Below, piece after piece: positions 51,361 through 59,760 of a DNA stretch of 64,000 nt. Position 1 is the first letter of the stretch. Each line of letters starts with the position of its first letter. Where the stretch lies: contig NZ_BAAARY010000005.1 of NCBI RefSeq assembly GCF_039532605.1, positions 124,001 through 188,000 on the forward strand. The letters run 5' to 3'. Made by a program: the position numbers and the translations under genes. Source of the DNA: Pilimelia columellifera (GTDB lineage: Bacteria > Actinomycetota > Actinomycetes > Mycobacteriales > Micromonosporaceae). Under the pieces are notes generated by a model. The model had not been told where the DNA came from, ran no database searches, and was given only the letters and a program-made list of their open reading frames with translations.

Positions 51361-52623
51361 ATGGCGTACGACGACGGCGACGCGCGTTGGCGTGACGACC
51401 CCGCCACGGCGCCACCGGCCCGCGCCCGACGCGCCGAGCAGAACCCCTTCGCCGCCGACGACTATGTCGACGACCCCCGTCCGCTCCTCGACGAGCCCGA
51501 CGACGAGCCCGGACGCTACGGCGGCCTCGCGATCCTGACGCCGTCGCCACGACGACCCGAGCGGGACGACCACCACGGTCGCGGCCATCTCCTGGCGCAC
51601 CTGGTCTGCGAGGCGGCCCTGCTGGTCGCCGCGGCCGTCGTCGCCGCGCTCATCTACCGCCGCGATCCGTCGCTGTTGAGCGGCGACGCCCGCCAGCAGC
51701 TCATGGTGGCCGTCGGCGGGCTCGGCCTGCTCGCGCTCGCCGCCGGCCTCAGCCTGCGGGCCGGGGTGGTCAACCTGGCTGTGGGGCCGATCGCGCTCGC
51801 CGCCGCCATCCACGTAGCCGAACAAGGCGACCGCGGCATCGCGATCGCCGGCGGCGGCGCGGTCGTGGCGGCCGCCGTGGGCGGGCTGGCGATGGGCGCG
51901 CTCGTCGCCGGACTCCAGGTTCCGGGCTGGGCGGCCAGCCTCGGCGTGGGTTTCGCGGCGATGACCTTCGTAGCCCAGCGGGACGCGCCGGTCACGTTGC
52001 AGGGCGGATTCGAACCGACCGCCCACGCCGTTCCCGTTCTCGCCGCCGTAGCCGGGCTGACCGCCGTCGGTGGGCTCCTGGCGGCGATCCCGGCGGTGCG
52101 CCGGCAGCTCGGACGCTTCCGGTCGAGCGGCGACCCCGCTCAGCGTCCGGGTCTGATCGCCGGCCTGGTCGTCGTCGTGGCGCTGGGCGTGTCGTCGGCG
52201 CTCGCCGCCGCCGGCGGGATGCTCCTGGCCAGCGGCGCCGGCGAACCAGTGGCCCCGGGCACCGGAATCGAGTGGACCGGACTCGCCGTCGGCGCCGCGC
52301 TGCTGGGCGGGGTGAGCGCTTTCGGGCGGCGAGGTGGTGTCGTCGGGACGTTCCTGGCCGTCGTTCTCATCACGCTGGTCCTGGAGCTGGTCGACCGCGG
52401 ACGGTTCGCGTCCCCGTTCGCCGTCGCGGCCGGCGCGCTGCTGCTCGGCCTTGTGGTGACCAGGGTCGTCGAGCGGTTCGGCCGTCCGTGGGCCGTCGAA
52501 CCGGACGACGCCGAGGGCGACGCCCCGCCGCGTAACCCGCCGCCGCGGGACCGGGTGCGTGACTCGTGGCCGGTGAGGTTTGTCGGTCACGGTGGCCGAT
52601 CGCGCGGCGCGCATGGACGTTAG
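51361..52623 (+). CDS. Orphan ABC-type (BPD_transp_2-like) permease
   Basis: A 420-residue membrane protein with a charged cytosolic N-terminus of about 70 residues, then about nine to ten membrane segments. The sequence LGLLALAAGLSLRAGVVNLAVGPIALAAAI and the later GLAMGALVAGLQVPGWAASLGVGFAAMTF resemble sugar/branched-chain amino-acid-type inner-membrane permeases, which have a helix after NL/NIGxGP. No ATPase or solute-binding gene is nearby, so it may have another role. AGGAGG lies nine bases before the ATG. The C-terminal tail is Pro/Arg-rich. The open frame upstream of 51361 is not supported by homology. Confidence 0.72.
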   Translation: MAYDDGDARWRDDPATAPPARARRAEQNPFAADDYVDDPRPLLDEPDDEPGRYGGLAILTPSPRRPERDDHHGRGHLLAHLVCEAALLVAAAVVAALIYRRDPSLLSGDARQQLMVAVGGLGLLALAAGLSLRAGVVNLAVGPIALAAAIHVAEQGDRGIAIAGGGAVVAAAVGGLAMGALVAGLQVPGWAASLGVGFAAMTFVAQRDAPVTLQGGFEPTAHAVPVLAAVAGLTAVGGLLAAIPAVRRQLGRFRSSGDPAQRPGLIAGLVVVVALGVSSALAAAGGMLLASGAGEPVAPGTGIEWTGLAVGAALLGGVSAFGRRGGVVGTFLAVVLITLVLELVDRGRFASPFAVAAGALLLGLVVTRVVERFGRPWAVEPDDAEGDAPPRNPPPRDRVRDSWPVRFVGHGGRSRGAHGR

Positions 52624-52626
52624 GCT
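52621..52626 (+). promoter_or_regulatory. -10 box for leaderless gene at 52633
   Basis: TAGGCT, starting in the stop codon of the permease gene, ends six bases before the ATG at 52633. Confidence 0.5.
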
Positions 52627-52632
52627 CGGCGT

Positions 52633-52938
52633 ATGACCGATCAGGCCGCCGGCGCGGACTTCGCCGCGCTCGACTCGTTGCCCACAGAGGAGCTGCGTCA
52701 GCGCGCGTTCGCGCTCGCTCGTCAGCGGCGCGACCTCCGCTTCTTCTGGTCGGTGATCCAGCACCTGCCGCACGCCGACGACGCGGAGGGCCTTGACGGG
52801 TCGCTTGGCGCAGTCGGGGCGACCGTCGATGACGCGATCGCGCTGTGGCGCGAGTTCACTGGGCACGGATACGGCGAGAATGAGTCACTGTTGCGGGCCG
52901 CGTTCATCAACTACCTGACTGGGGGCGCCGCCGCCTGA
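52633..52938 (+). CDS. Small conserved-looking protein of unknown function
   Basis: A 101-residue soluble protein, mainly helical: LDSLPTEELRQRAFALARQRRDLRFFWSVIQHL then DDAEGLDGSLG and DDAIALWREFTGHGYGENES. No membrane segment, Cys or known catalytic motif. A leaderless-type promoter and a codon pattern like its neighbours support a real gene. I do not recognise the family. Confidence 0.8.
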   Translation: MTDQAAGADFAALDSLPTEELRQRAFALARQRRDLRFFWSVIQHLPHADDAEGLDGSLGAVGATVDDAIALWREFTGHGYGENESLLRAAFINYLTGGAAA

Positions 52939-53096
52939 GCGGTGCGCGCGTCACGTCGCCGTCGGTCCCCGCGGCGCCCCGTTGCGCGGCGCTGTGGTGT
53001 CGGCCACCTGGCTGCCCGGCGGGCCCGGGCCGGTGGATCAGGCGCCCGGACGGCCGGGATCGTTGGCGTCGCATTCCCAGCGGCTCTCACGCTCCG

Positions 53097-53102
53097 TAAC
53101 CT
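53097..53102 (+). promoter_or_regulatory. -10 box for leaderless gene at 53110
   Basis: TAACCT ends seven bases before the ATG at 53110 and supports that start over the long upstream frame. Confidence 0.5.
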
Positions 53103-53109
53103 CGGCCGC

Positions 53110-54063
53110 ATGACTCGCCAGGACTCCCCCACCGGCGGCGGGGCGCTTGCCCTGATGTTCTGGGGTGGCGTCGCCGCCGCTCCGGTCGCCGCGTTGATGA
53201 TCGTGTTCGCCGACGGCGTCGGCGCGGTGAAGATCGCCGCAGGGGTCGCTGTGCTGGCGGTGATTCTCGTCGCGCTGGCGACCATGCTGCGCGACGGCGG
53301 CGCGGGACAGGGCGAGTTGGAGGAAGTGATCTTCGAGGAGTCCGACGCGTTACGCCATGACCTCCGTGAGGACATCAAGAGCGCGGTGCGCTCAGTCAAC
53401 AAAGCATTCACAGAGCGTAGCCAAGTCGCGAACCAGGAACTGCAGGCGCTGCGCGTCGAGGTGGACGAGCTGCGCGGGCGGCTGGACGAAGCCCGCGAAC
53501 AGCTGGTCGAGGCGGTCGCGACGTTGCAGCCTGCGGAGGCTCCGACGCCCACCGCGCGGCACGCCACCAACAACGGGCAGGACCGGGCCGGGTGGCGGAC
53601 CCCGGCGGCAGACCCGGCGCCCGCCAACCTTCCCGCGCTGCCAGCGGCGCCGTCGATCGCCCCGGCGGGACACAGCACCGCCTCCGCCTACAGCAGCGCC
53701 GCGACTGACTACGGCAGCGCCGCCTCCGCTTACAGCGGCGCAGGGCCCGATGACGGCAGCGCCCAGGCCGCTTACGGCGGCGGCACGACCGGCTACCGCT
53801 CCCGGCACTGGCCCCAGCAGGCCAGCTCCGATGGCTACCGTGACCTCTACAACAACGGCACCTCGTGGTCCGAACGCGCGCACACCGGCGACCTCGGAAC
53901 GGACCCGTTGACCGGCGCCGGCCCGACCTGGACGGCCGAACCGGCGCCGTCCAGCTTGACGCCCGACCCGGCCGGCGGATACCAGTGGTCCGTCGACGCC
54001 CCGACCGCCTGGGACCAGATCCCCGCCTACCGGGAGCCCGACCGCGACGACCGCTGGCGCTGA
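53110..54063 (+). CDS. Two-TM protein with coiled coil and Ser/Ala/Tyr-rich tail
   Basis: A 317-residue protein. Two membrane segments (ALALMFWGGVAAAPVAALMIVF and IAAGVAVLAVILVALATML) form a hairpin at the N-terminus. Then comes an acidic stretch (GELEEVIFEESDALRHDL) and a coiled coil (ELQALRVEVDELRGRLDEAR). From about residue 150 the sequence is low-complexity, with loose repeats such as SAYSSAATDYGSAAS and QAAYGGGTTGYRS, ending in a Trp/Asp/Pro-rich segment. The tail should be cytosolic and disordered. I know no function; a scaffold or cell-envelope assembly role is possible. It converges with nuoD, 20 bases away. Confidence 0.75.
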   Translation: MTRQDSPTGGGALALMFWGGVAAAPVAALMIVFADGVGAVKIAAGVAVLAVILVALATMLRDGGAGQGELEEVIFEESDALRHDLREDIKSAVRSVNKAFTERSQVANQELQALRVEVDELRGRLDEAREQLVEAVATLQPAEAPTPTARHATNNGQDRAGWRTPAADPAPANLPALPAAPSIAPAGHSTASAYSSAATDYGSAASAYSGAGPDDGSAQAAYGGGTTGYRSRHWPQQASSDGYRDLYNNGTSWSERAHTGDLGTDPLTGAGPTWTAEPAPSSLTPDPAGGYQWSVDAPTAWDQIPAYREPDRDDRWR

Positions 54064-54083
54064 CCCCAGTCCCGCTGGCGCCG

Positions 54084-55235
54084 CTACTTGTCGATGTCGC
54101 CGACGACGAAGAACATCGACCCCAGGATGGCGATGAGATCCGGAATGAGGCATCCCGGCAGCAGCGTCGACAGCGCCTGAACGTTGGCGTACGACGCGGT
54201 GCGTAGCTTGAGCCGGTACGGGGTCTTCTCGCCGCGGGAGACCAGGTAGTAACCGTTGACGCCGAGCGGGCTCTCGGTCCACGCGTAGGTGTGGCCCTCG
54301 GGCGCCTTGACCACCTTGGGCAGTCGTACGTTGACCGGTCCGGTGATCCGGTCGACCCGGTCCAGGCACGCGTCGGCCAGGTCGAGCGAGGCGTACACCT
54401 GGTCCAGCAGCAGCTCGAACCGGGCGTGGCAGTCGCCGGCGGTCCGGGTGACGACCGGCACGTCCAAATCACCGTAGGCCAGGTACGGCTCGTCGCGTCT
54501 TAGGTCGAAGTCCAGTCCGGACGCCCGCGCCACCGGCCCGGACGCCCCGAACGCGGCGGCGTCGGCAGCGCTGAGCACGCCCACCCCGACGGTGCGGGCC
54601 ATGAAGATCTCGTTGCGGCGGATGAGGTTGTCCAGGTCAGGCATCCGTCGCCGGACGAGGCCGATGGCGTCGCGGGCCCGTCCGGTCCAGCCTGCGGGGG
54701 CTTCTTCCTTGAGCCCGCCGACGCGGTTGAACATGTAGTGCATCCGTCCGCCGGAGATCTCCTCCATAACTTCCTGGAGGGCCTCCCGCTCGCGGAATGC
54801 GTAGAAGACCGGGGTGATCGCGCCGATTTCCAGCGGGTAGGAGCCGAGGAACATGAGGTGGTTGAGGATCCGGTTCAGCTCGGCGAGCGCCGTGCGTAGC
54901 CAGGTGGCCCGTTCCGGGACCTCGATCCCCATGAGCCGTTCGACGGCGAGCGCGACGCCAAGCTCGTTGCTGAACGCGCTGAGCCAGTCGTGCCGGTTGG
55001 CGAGCATGAGGATCTGCCGGTAGTCGCGCACCTCGAAGAGCTTCTCCGCGCCCCGGTGCATGTACCCGACGATCGGCTCGCAGGCGACGACCCGCTCCCC
55101 GTCGACGGTGAGCTTGAGCCGCAGCACCCCGTGCGTCGAGGGATGCTGCGGTCCGATGTTGAGCACCATGTCAGCGCTGTCGAGCCCTGCCTGCGTCCCG
55201 ACAACAACATCGCGCACCTGTCCCGATCCACCCAC
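54084..55235 (-). CDS. nuoD: NADH-quinone oxidoreductase subunit D, stand-alone copy
   Basis: A 383-residue NuoD (49-kDa subunit, group 4 hydrogenase-like fold) lining the quinone site of complex I. Family motifs: LNIGPQHPSTHGVLRL, GYMHRGAEKLFEVRDYRQ, LANRHDWLSAFSNELG, and the end GCLIPDLIAILGSMFFVVGDIDK. Arg61 in YMHRG corresponds to the Arg that the MidA homologue NDUFAF7 methylates in human NDUFS2. No other nuo gene is here, so this is either a second copy or part of a partial complex. The GTG start at 55235 has GGAGG eight bases upstream. The MidA-family gene precedes it on the same strand. Confidence 0.9.
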   Translation of the reverse strand: MGGSGQVRDVVVGTQAGLDSADMVLNIGPQHPSTHGVLRLKLTVDGERVVACEPIVGYMHRGAEKLFEVRDYRQILMLANRHDWLSAFSNELGVALAVERLMGIEVPERATWLRTALAELNRILNHLMFLGSYPLEIGAITPVFYAFREREALQEVMEEISGGRMHYMFNRVGGLKEEAPAGWTGRARDAIGLVRRRMPDLDNLIRRNEIFMARTVGVGVLSAADAAAFGASGPVARASGLDFDLRRDEPYLAYGDLDVPVVTRTAGDCHARFELLLDQVYASLDLADACLDRVDRITGPVNVRLPKVVKAPEGHTYAWTESPLGVNGYYLVSRGEKTPYRLKLRTASYANVQALSTLLPGCLIPDLIAILGSMFFVVGDIDK

Positions 55236-55304
55236 CGCGCCATCCTCCCACGCCCCCTCGGCCCAGCGTTGATCATGACTTCCGCGGGCGGGCGCGGCGT
55301 GTGC

Positions 55305-56357
55305 TCAACCGCCCAGATCATGGTCAACATCGCTAAGGCGTGGCGGGAGGGGGATTCCGCGGGGGTGCAGCAGCCAACGGTGGGCGCCGAGGGTGGTGGG
55401 GGTGGTCAGTTCGGTGGCGGTGGCGGCGGCGGACAGGGCCCGGAGGTACGCGACGGGGTCCGTGGCGGCCAGGGCGAGCGCCGGGCGGCGGCCGTCGACG
55501 CCGAGGGCGTGCAGGGCACGCCGTTGGGTGAGCAGGTGGAACGGCCGTCCGGCCGCCGTCGCGACGGCGTCCAGGGCCACCTGCGCGGTGATGTCGCAGG
55601 AACCGTCCGGGACGGGGCGCGTCTGCCGGCCGTCCCGGAACCCGGTCAACGTCCCCGCAGCCGGGCGACCCGGCAGCAGGTGCCCGTAGTCGACGGCCAG
55701 CGCGAGCCCCCGGTCGACGGCGCTGACCGCCCGTGCCCACGCCTCGTCCCGGGCCAGCCCGATCTCGACCCGTCCGGTGTCCGGCCCAGGGGCGCGCCCG
55801 CTCCGACCGGTCGCCGGCCACCAACGGTCCAGCCAGCGCCCCTCCGGCCCGGTGAGGCGGCCGCCGCTGATCTCCTCCCCGCGGTCGTTGACGAGCACCC
55901 GACGGAGACCGGCTGATCCCACCTGCGCGACCTCGACCGGCACGTTGTCCAGCCACTCGGTGGCCACCAGCAGCCCGACGACCCGGGCCGGAATCTGGTC
56001 CGTCCAGCCGATCTCCGCTGGCAGTCCGGCCGGTCGGTCGGCGATCTCGACCGCCACCGGGCGCAGCCGGGCGGCCAGTTCGGCGGGGACGGACGCCAGC
56101 AGCGCCGCCAGCAGTTCGCCCCGGCCGGCGCCGACGTCCACCAGGTCCAGCCGGCTGGGGTGGCCCAGAGCTGCGTCAACGCCCAGCAGCAGGGTGGTCA
56201 GGGCTCCGCCGAACGTCGGCGAGGCGTGGACGCTGGTGCGGAAGTGGGCTGCCGGACCGGCGTGGCGGCGGAAGAAGCCCCGCTCGCCGTAGAGGGCGTC
56301 CGTCATCGCCGCCGACCACGGTCGGTGGCCGGGGGGCGGGGCGGGCTCGTCTGGCAC
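55305..56357 (-). CDS. MidA-family (NDUFAF7-like) SAM-dependent methyltransferase
   Basis: A 350-residue methyltransferase of the DUF185/MidA type. The SAM site LDLVDVGAGRGELLAALL (about 85-102) and the later ATEWLDNVPVEV and LALAVDYGHLLPGRPAAGTL match the family, and the N-terminal segment WSAAMTDALYGERGFFRRHAG has the typical AxYGxxGFF opening. In mitochondria MidA/NDUFAF7 methylates the NuoD homologue during complex I assembly. Here it lies 69 bases upstream of nuoD on the same strand. I take GTG 56357 because TATCGT lies seven bases upstream. The C-terminus is shorter and more degenerate than mitochondrial members. Confidence 0.85.
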   Translation of the reverse strand: MPDEPAPPPGHRPWSAAMTDALYGERGFFRRHAGPAAHFRTSVHASPTFGGALTTLLLGVDAALGHPSRLDLVDVGAGRGELLAALLASVPAELAARLRPVAVEIADRPAGLPAEIGWTDQIPARVVGLLVATEWLDNVPVEVAQVGSAGLRRVLVNDRGEEISGGRLTGPEGRWLDRWWPATGRSGRAPGPDTGRVEIGLARDEAWARAVSAVDRGLALAVDYGHLLPGRPAAGTLTGFRDGRQTRPVPDGSCDITAQVALDAVATAAGRPFHLLTQRRALHALGVDGRRPALALAATDPVAYLRALSAAATATELTTPTTLGAHRWLLHPRGIPLPPRLSDVDHDLGG

Positions 56358-56364
56358 AGCGGGC

Positions 56365-56370
56365 ACGATA
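56365..56370 (-). promoter_or_regulatory. -10 box for leaderless MidA-nuoD operon
   Basis: On the minus strand TATCGT ends seven bases before the GTG at 56357. It suggests a leaderless transcript for the MidA-family gene and probably nuoD. Confidence 0.5.
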
Positions 56371-56482
56371 GCCGGCGCCCGGGCCGTCAGCGGCGGGGGA
56401 GATTGGTCACAGCCCTGGCCGTTCAGCGGCTCTGGCAGCGCATACTTGCCTCGACCGGTACCTACGAGGACTGGATCGTGAG

Positions 56483-57454
56483 ATGAGCGCATCCCCGCGC
56501 CCGCCTGGCTTCGTGCCGGCGGGCACCGACCCAGCCGCCCCGCTGCGCCTCGCGGTGGTGGGCGTCGGGAGAGTCGGCGCCGCGGTCGGCGCGGCCCTTG
56601 TGGCCGCCGGGCACCGGGTGATCGCCGCCTGCGGCAGCGGGCCGACGTCAATGGCCCGCGTCGCGTCGGTCTTTCCCGGCGTGGCCTTCTCCGATCCCGT
56701 GGCGGTCGCCCGTCAGCATCCCGAACTGCTGCTCCTCGCCGTCCCCGACGATGCCCTGCCGTCGGTGGCGGCCGCCGTCGCGGACCACGTCGGTCCCGGA
56801 CAGGTGGTCGCGCACCTGTCCGGCGCGTCCGGGACCGGAGTGCTGGCGCCGGTCGTGGCGCGCGGCGCCGGAGCGCTCGCGCTCCACCCGGTGATGACCT
56901 TCACGGGCGGCCCGGCCGACCTCACCCGACTCACCGCCGGCATCTCGTTCGGCGTCACCGCTGACGGGGCGGCCGCGCCGCTGGCCGGGCGCCTCGTGGC
57001 CGACCTCGGTGGCCGGATCGAGTGGGTCGCCGAAGCGGACCGACCGCTCTACCACGCGGCGATCGCACATGGCGTCAACCATCTGGTCACCCTGGTCAAC
57101 GACGCCATGGACGTGCTGCGGACCGCTGGCGTTGCCGATCCCGCCGCACTGCTGCGCCCCATCGCGTCCGCGGCCCTGGACAACGCGCTGGCGTCAGGTG
57201 ACGCCGCGCTCACCGGTCCGGTGTCCCGGGGGGACCTCGGCACCGTGGGCGGACACACCGCCGCGCTGGCCGCCGCCGCCGGCCAGGTCACACCCGCGTA
57301 CCGTGCCCTGGCGGGCCGCACGGCCCGCCGCGCCGCCGCCGCGGGACGGCTGCCCTGGCCGGTCGCCGAGGCGGTGGCGGAGATGGTCGGGGCCGACGAC
57401 ACGACCCCGCCGGCGCGCGCCGACGTATCGACCGGGGGGAGCGGGCCGCGATGA
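56483..57454 (+). CDS. DUF2520 Rossmann-fold reductase-like protein
   Basis: A 323-residue protein with an N-terminal NAD(P)-binding fold (LAVVGVGRVGAAVGAALVAAGH, about 22-43) and a C-terminal helical DUF2520-type domain (about 165-300) with LYHAAIAHGVNHLVTLVNDA. The arrangement is like ketopantoate reductase (PanE) and ProC-type enzymes. DUF2520 genes often lie beside panC/panD in actinobacteria (Rv3603c), and I infer a link to pantothenate synthesis; the reaction has not been shown to my knowledge. The stop overlaps the panC ATG by four bases. It is divergent from the MidA-family gene across 125 bases. Confidence 0.85.
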   Translation: MSASPRPPGFVPAGTDPAAPLRLAVVGVGRVGAAVGAALVAAGHRVIAACGSGPTSMARVASVFPGVAFSDPVAVARQHPELLLLAVPDDALPSVAAAVADHVGPGQVVAHLSGASGTGVLAPVVARGAGALALHPVMTFTGGPADLTRLTAGISFGVTADGAAAPLAGRLVADLGGRIEWVAEADRPLYHAAIAHGVNHLVTLVNDAMDVLRTAGVADPAALLRPIASAALDNALASGDAALTGPVSRGDLGTVGGHTAALAAAAGQVTPAYRALAGRTARRAAAAGRLPWPVAEAVAEMVGADDTTPPARADVSTGGSGPR

Positions 57455-58293
57455 CTCGCATGGTGCATGTCAAGGCCGAGCTGGCGCAGGTGAGAGCCGC
57501 GATGCCGGGCACGGTCGCGGTGGTGATGACGATGGGCGCGCTGCACGACGGGCACGCGGCTCTGCTGCGGGCCGCCCGTGAGCAGGCCGACCACATCATC
57601 GCGACGATCTTCGTGAATCCGCTCCAGTTCGGCCCGAGCGAGGACTTCGACCGGTACCCGCGCAGTCCCGACACCGACCTGGCGATCTGCGCGATGGCCG
57701 GCGCCGAGGTGGTCTTCGCGCCGAGCGGGTCCCAGATGTACCCCAACGGGGAGCCGCGGGTCCAGGTGAGCCCCGGTCCGTCCGGGGAGCGGTTCGAGGG
57801 CGCCAGTCGTCCGGGCTTCTTCCACGGCGTGCTGACCGTCGTCCTCAAACTCCTCCAGCTCACCCGCCCCGAGCTGGCCTTCTTCGGCGAGAAGGACTAC
57901 CAGCAGCTCACCCTGGTGCGGCGGATGGCCCAGGACCTGGACCTGCCGGTGCGGGTGCTGGGCGTGCCGACGGTCCGCGAGCCGGACGGGCTGGCCCTGT
58001 CGAGCCGCAACCGGTACCTGTCGCCGGCCGAGCGTCGGGAGGCGCTGCGCCTGTCGGCCGCGCTCCGGGCCGGCGCGGACGCCGCCGAGCGTGGCGCCGA
58101 CCCGGTGGGGACGCTGGCCGCGGCGCGCGCCGCGTTCACCGCCGGCGAGCCCAAGGCGACCCTGGACTACCTGGAGCTGACCGACCCGGACCTGGGCCCG
58201 CCGCCCCGGTCCGGTCCGGCCCGGTTGCTGGTGGCCGCCTGGGTCGGTGACACCCGTCTCATCGACAACGCCCCCCTCACCCTTCGTGGGTAG
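57451..58293 (+). CDS. panC: Pantothenate synthetase
   Basis: A 280-residue PanC, which joins pantoate and beta-alanine using ATP. Motifs: VMTMGALHDGHAAL (the HIGH-like nucleotide motif), IFVNPLQFGPSEDFDRYPR, FHGVLTVVLKLLQLTRPE, FGEKDYQQL and the KMSKS-like LSSRNRYLSPAERR. The C-terminal dimerisation part (YLELTDP) is typical. ATG at 57451 overlaps the DUF2520 stop (ATGA). PanD, which makes the beta-alanine substrate, follows 19 bases later. Confidence 0.96.
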   Translation: MTRMVHVKAELAQVRAAMPGTVAVVMTMGALHDGHAALLRAAREQADHIIATIFVNPLQFGPSEDFDRYPRSPDTDLAICAMAGAEVVFAPSGSQMYPNGEPRVQVSPGPSGERFEGASRPGFFHGVLTVVLKLLQLTRPELAFFGEKDYQQLTLVRRMAQDLDLPVRVLGVPTVREPDGLALSSRNRYLSPAERREALRLSAALRAGADAAERGADPVGTLAAARAAFTAGEPKATLDYLELTDPDLGPPPRSGPARLLVAAWVGDTRLIDNAPLTLRG

Positions 58294-58312
58294 CCGACAG
58301 GAGAACGCTGCC

Positions 58313-58741
58313 ATGTTCCGCACCATGTTCAAATCCAAGATCCACCGGGCCACGGTGACCCAGGCCGACCTGAACTACGTCGGCTCGGTGACCGTGGATG
58401 AAGACCTCATGGACGCCGCTGACCTTCTCCCCGGCGAGCAGGTCGCGATCGTGGACGTCACCAACGGCGCCCGCCTGGAGACGTACGTCATCGCCGGCCG
58501 GCGCGGCTCGGGCGTCATCGGCATCAACGGCGCCGCCGCGCACCTGGTCCAGCCCGGCGATCTGGTCATCCTCATCTCGTACGCGCAGATGGACGAGGCG
58601 ACCTCCCGCGCCTACAAGCCGCTGGTCGTGCACGTCGACGCCGACAACAACATCCTGGAGCTTGGCGAGGATCCCGCCGCCGCCGTCCCCGGAATGGCCG
58701 GTGACCTGCGGCGTGGCGACCTGAGCGCTACCGTCGGCTGA
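58313..58741 (+). CDS. panD: Aspartate 1-decarboxylase
   Basis: A 142-residue PanD proenzyme; it makes beta-alanine from aspartate. The self-cleavage site Gly-Ser, which generates the pyruvoyl group, is in LNYVGSVTVD (about residues 24-25). Conserved KSKIHRATVTQADLNY and GDLVILISYAQMD are present. GACAGGAG lies upstream of the ATG at 58313; the frame upstream of that is inside panC. The tail after GELG-like residues (DPAAAVPGMAGDLRRGD) is longer than in E. coli, as in other actinobacteria. Confidence 0.96.
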   Translation: MFRTMFKSKIHRATVTQADLNYVGSVTVDEDLMDAADLLPGEQVAIVDVTNGARLETYVIAGRRGSGVIGINGAAAHLVQPGDLVILISYAQMDEATSRAYKPLVVHVDADNNILELGEDPAAAVPGMAGDLRRGDLSATVG

Positions 58742-58765
58742 GGCACCGAACCTCAGGGGGGCGTC

Positions 58766-59674
58766 ATGCGGCTCGGCCGACGCGTCGTCGTCACGGCCGT
58801 GGTCGGGTGTGTCCTGACCGCCGGTTGCGCGGCCCCGGAGGGCATTGACGGCAAGCTCGCCGACGACTGGGCGCCGATGCCGTCGCCGTCGCAGTTCGTC
58901 CCGAAGGCCGGGGTGTGTCACCTCTCGCCGCCCGGGGACACCGGTCCGCTGGCGAGCTACGAGCCGGCGCCCTGCGCCGGGCCGCACCGCACCGAGACGT
59001 TCCACGTCGGCGCGTTCCCGCCGGCCACGCTCGTGGGCCTGACCGCGCCGCCCACCCGCGTGTCGCTGGCCCGGCGGGCCGCGTTCGCTATCTGTGACCA
59101 GCAGGCCCGGGCGTTCCTCGGCCGGGATTTCCGGTACGGGCGGCTGGGGCTGAACGTAGTCTCCCCGTCCAGCCCGGCCTGGGCCGGCGGCGCCCGGTGG
59201 TTCCGGTGCGATCTGGGCGAGTTGGCGGCTGTCGACGACCCGGGCACGCTCGTCGAGCGCACCGGCTCGCTGGCGGGGGCGTTGAAGACGGTCGGCTCGC
59301 CGTTGGATCTCGCCTGCTTCCAGGTGACGGCGACGGCGACCGGGGCGATCGGCACGATGACCGCAATCTCCTGCTCGGTGGCGCACAACAGCGAGTTCAC
59401 GGGCACGTTCACCGCTGGTTCCGCCACCCGGTATCCGGTGGCGGCCGCCGACTGGGAACGGATGCACGCGCAGTGTCGGTCGGTCGTCGCCGACTTCACC
59501 GGGGTCCGCAACGACGCCACCTTCCGGTTCCGCACCGGCACGATCGCCGCGCCGGCGCCGCAGGAGGAGTGGGACGGCGGCGACCGCGGCATTCGGTGTT
59601 ACCTGTACGTGAACGCGGGCTCGTTCAGCCGGTCCCTGCGTGGCGCCGGCCCGACCGCCCTGCCGGAGCGGTGA
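58766..59674 (+). CDS. Lipoprotein with septum-formation (PF13845-like) domain
   Basis: A 302-residue lipoprotein. The signal peptide has lipobox LTAGC (Cys 21). The extracytoplasmic part has six or more Cys in paired positions (AGVCHLSP and APCAGPHRTETFHVG; AICDQQARAFLG; FRCDLGEL; LACFQV; ISCSVAHNSEFTGTF; AQCRSVV; IRCYLYV). The Cys-x-x-PH-x-(T/S)E motif, seen twice in variant form (PCAGPHRTETF, SCSVAHNSEF), is typical of the septum-formation family, which is duplicated here. The link to cell division in that family is weakly established. It lies between panD and nadB. Confidence 0.82.
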   Translation: MRLGRRVVVTAVVGCVLTAGCAAPEGIDGKLADDWAPMPSPSQFVPKAGVCHLSPPGDTGPLASYEPAPCAGPHRTETFHVGAFPPATLVGLTAPPTRVSLARRAAFAICDQQARAFLGRDFRYGRLGLNVVSPSSPAWAGGARWFRCDLGELAAVDDPGTLVERTGSLAGALKTVGSPLDLACFQVTATATGAIGTMTAISCSVAHNSEFTGTFTAGSATRYPVAAADWERMHAQCRSVVADFTGVRNDATFRFRTGTIAAPAPQEEWDGGDRGIRCYLYVNAGSFSRSLRGAGPTALPER

Positions 59675-59760
59675 GTGGCGCTGGCGGGGTGAGCGCTGGC
59701 GGGCCGTTGGCCTGGCCCCCCGACGTCAGCCGGTCCGGGCCGGCAGGTTTCACTGTCGGC

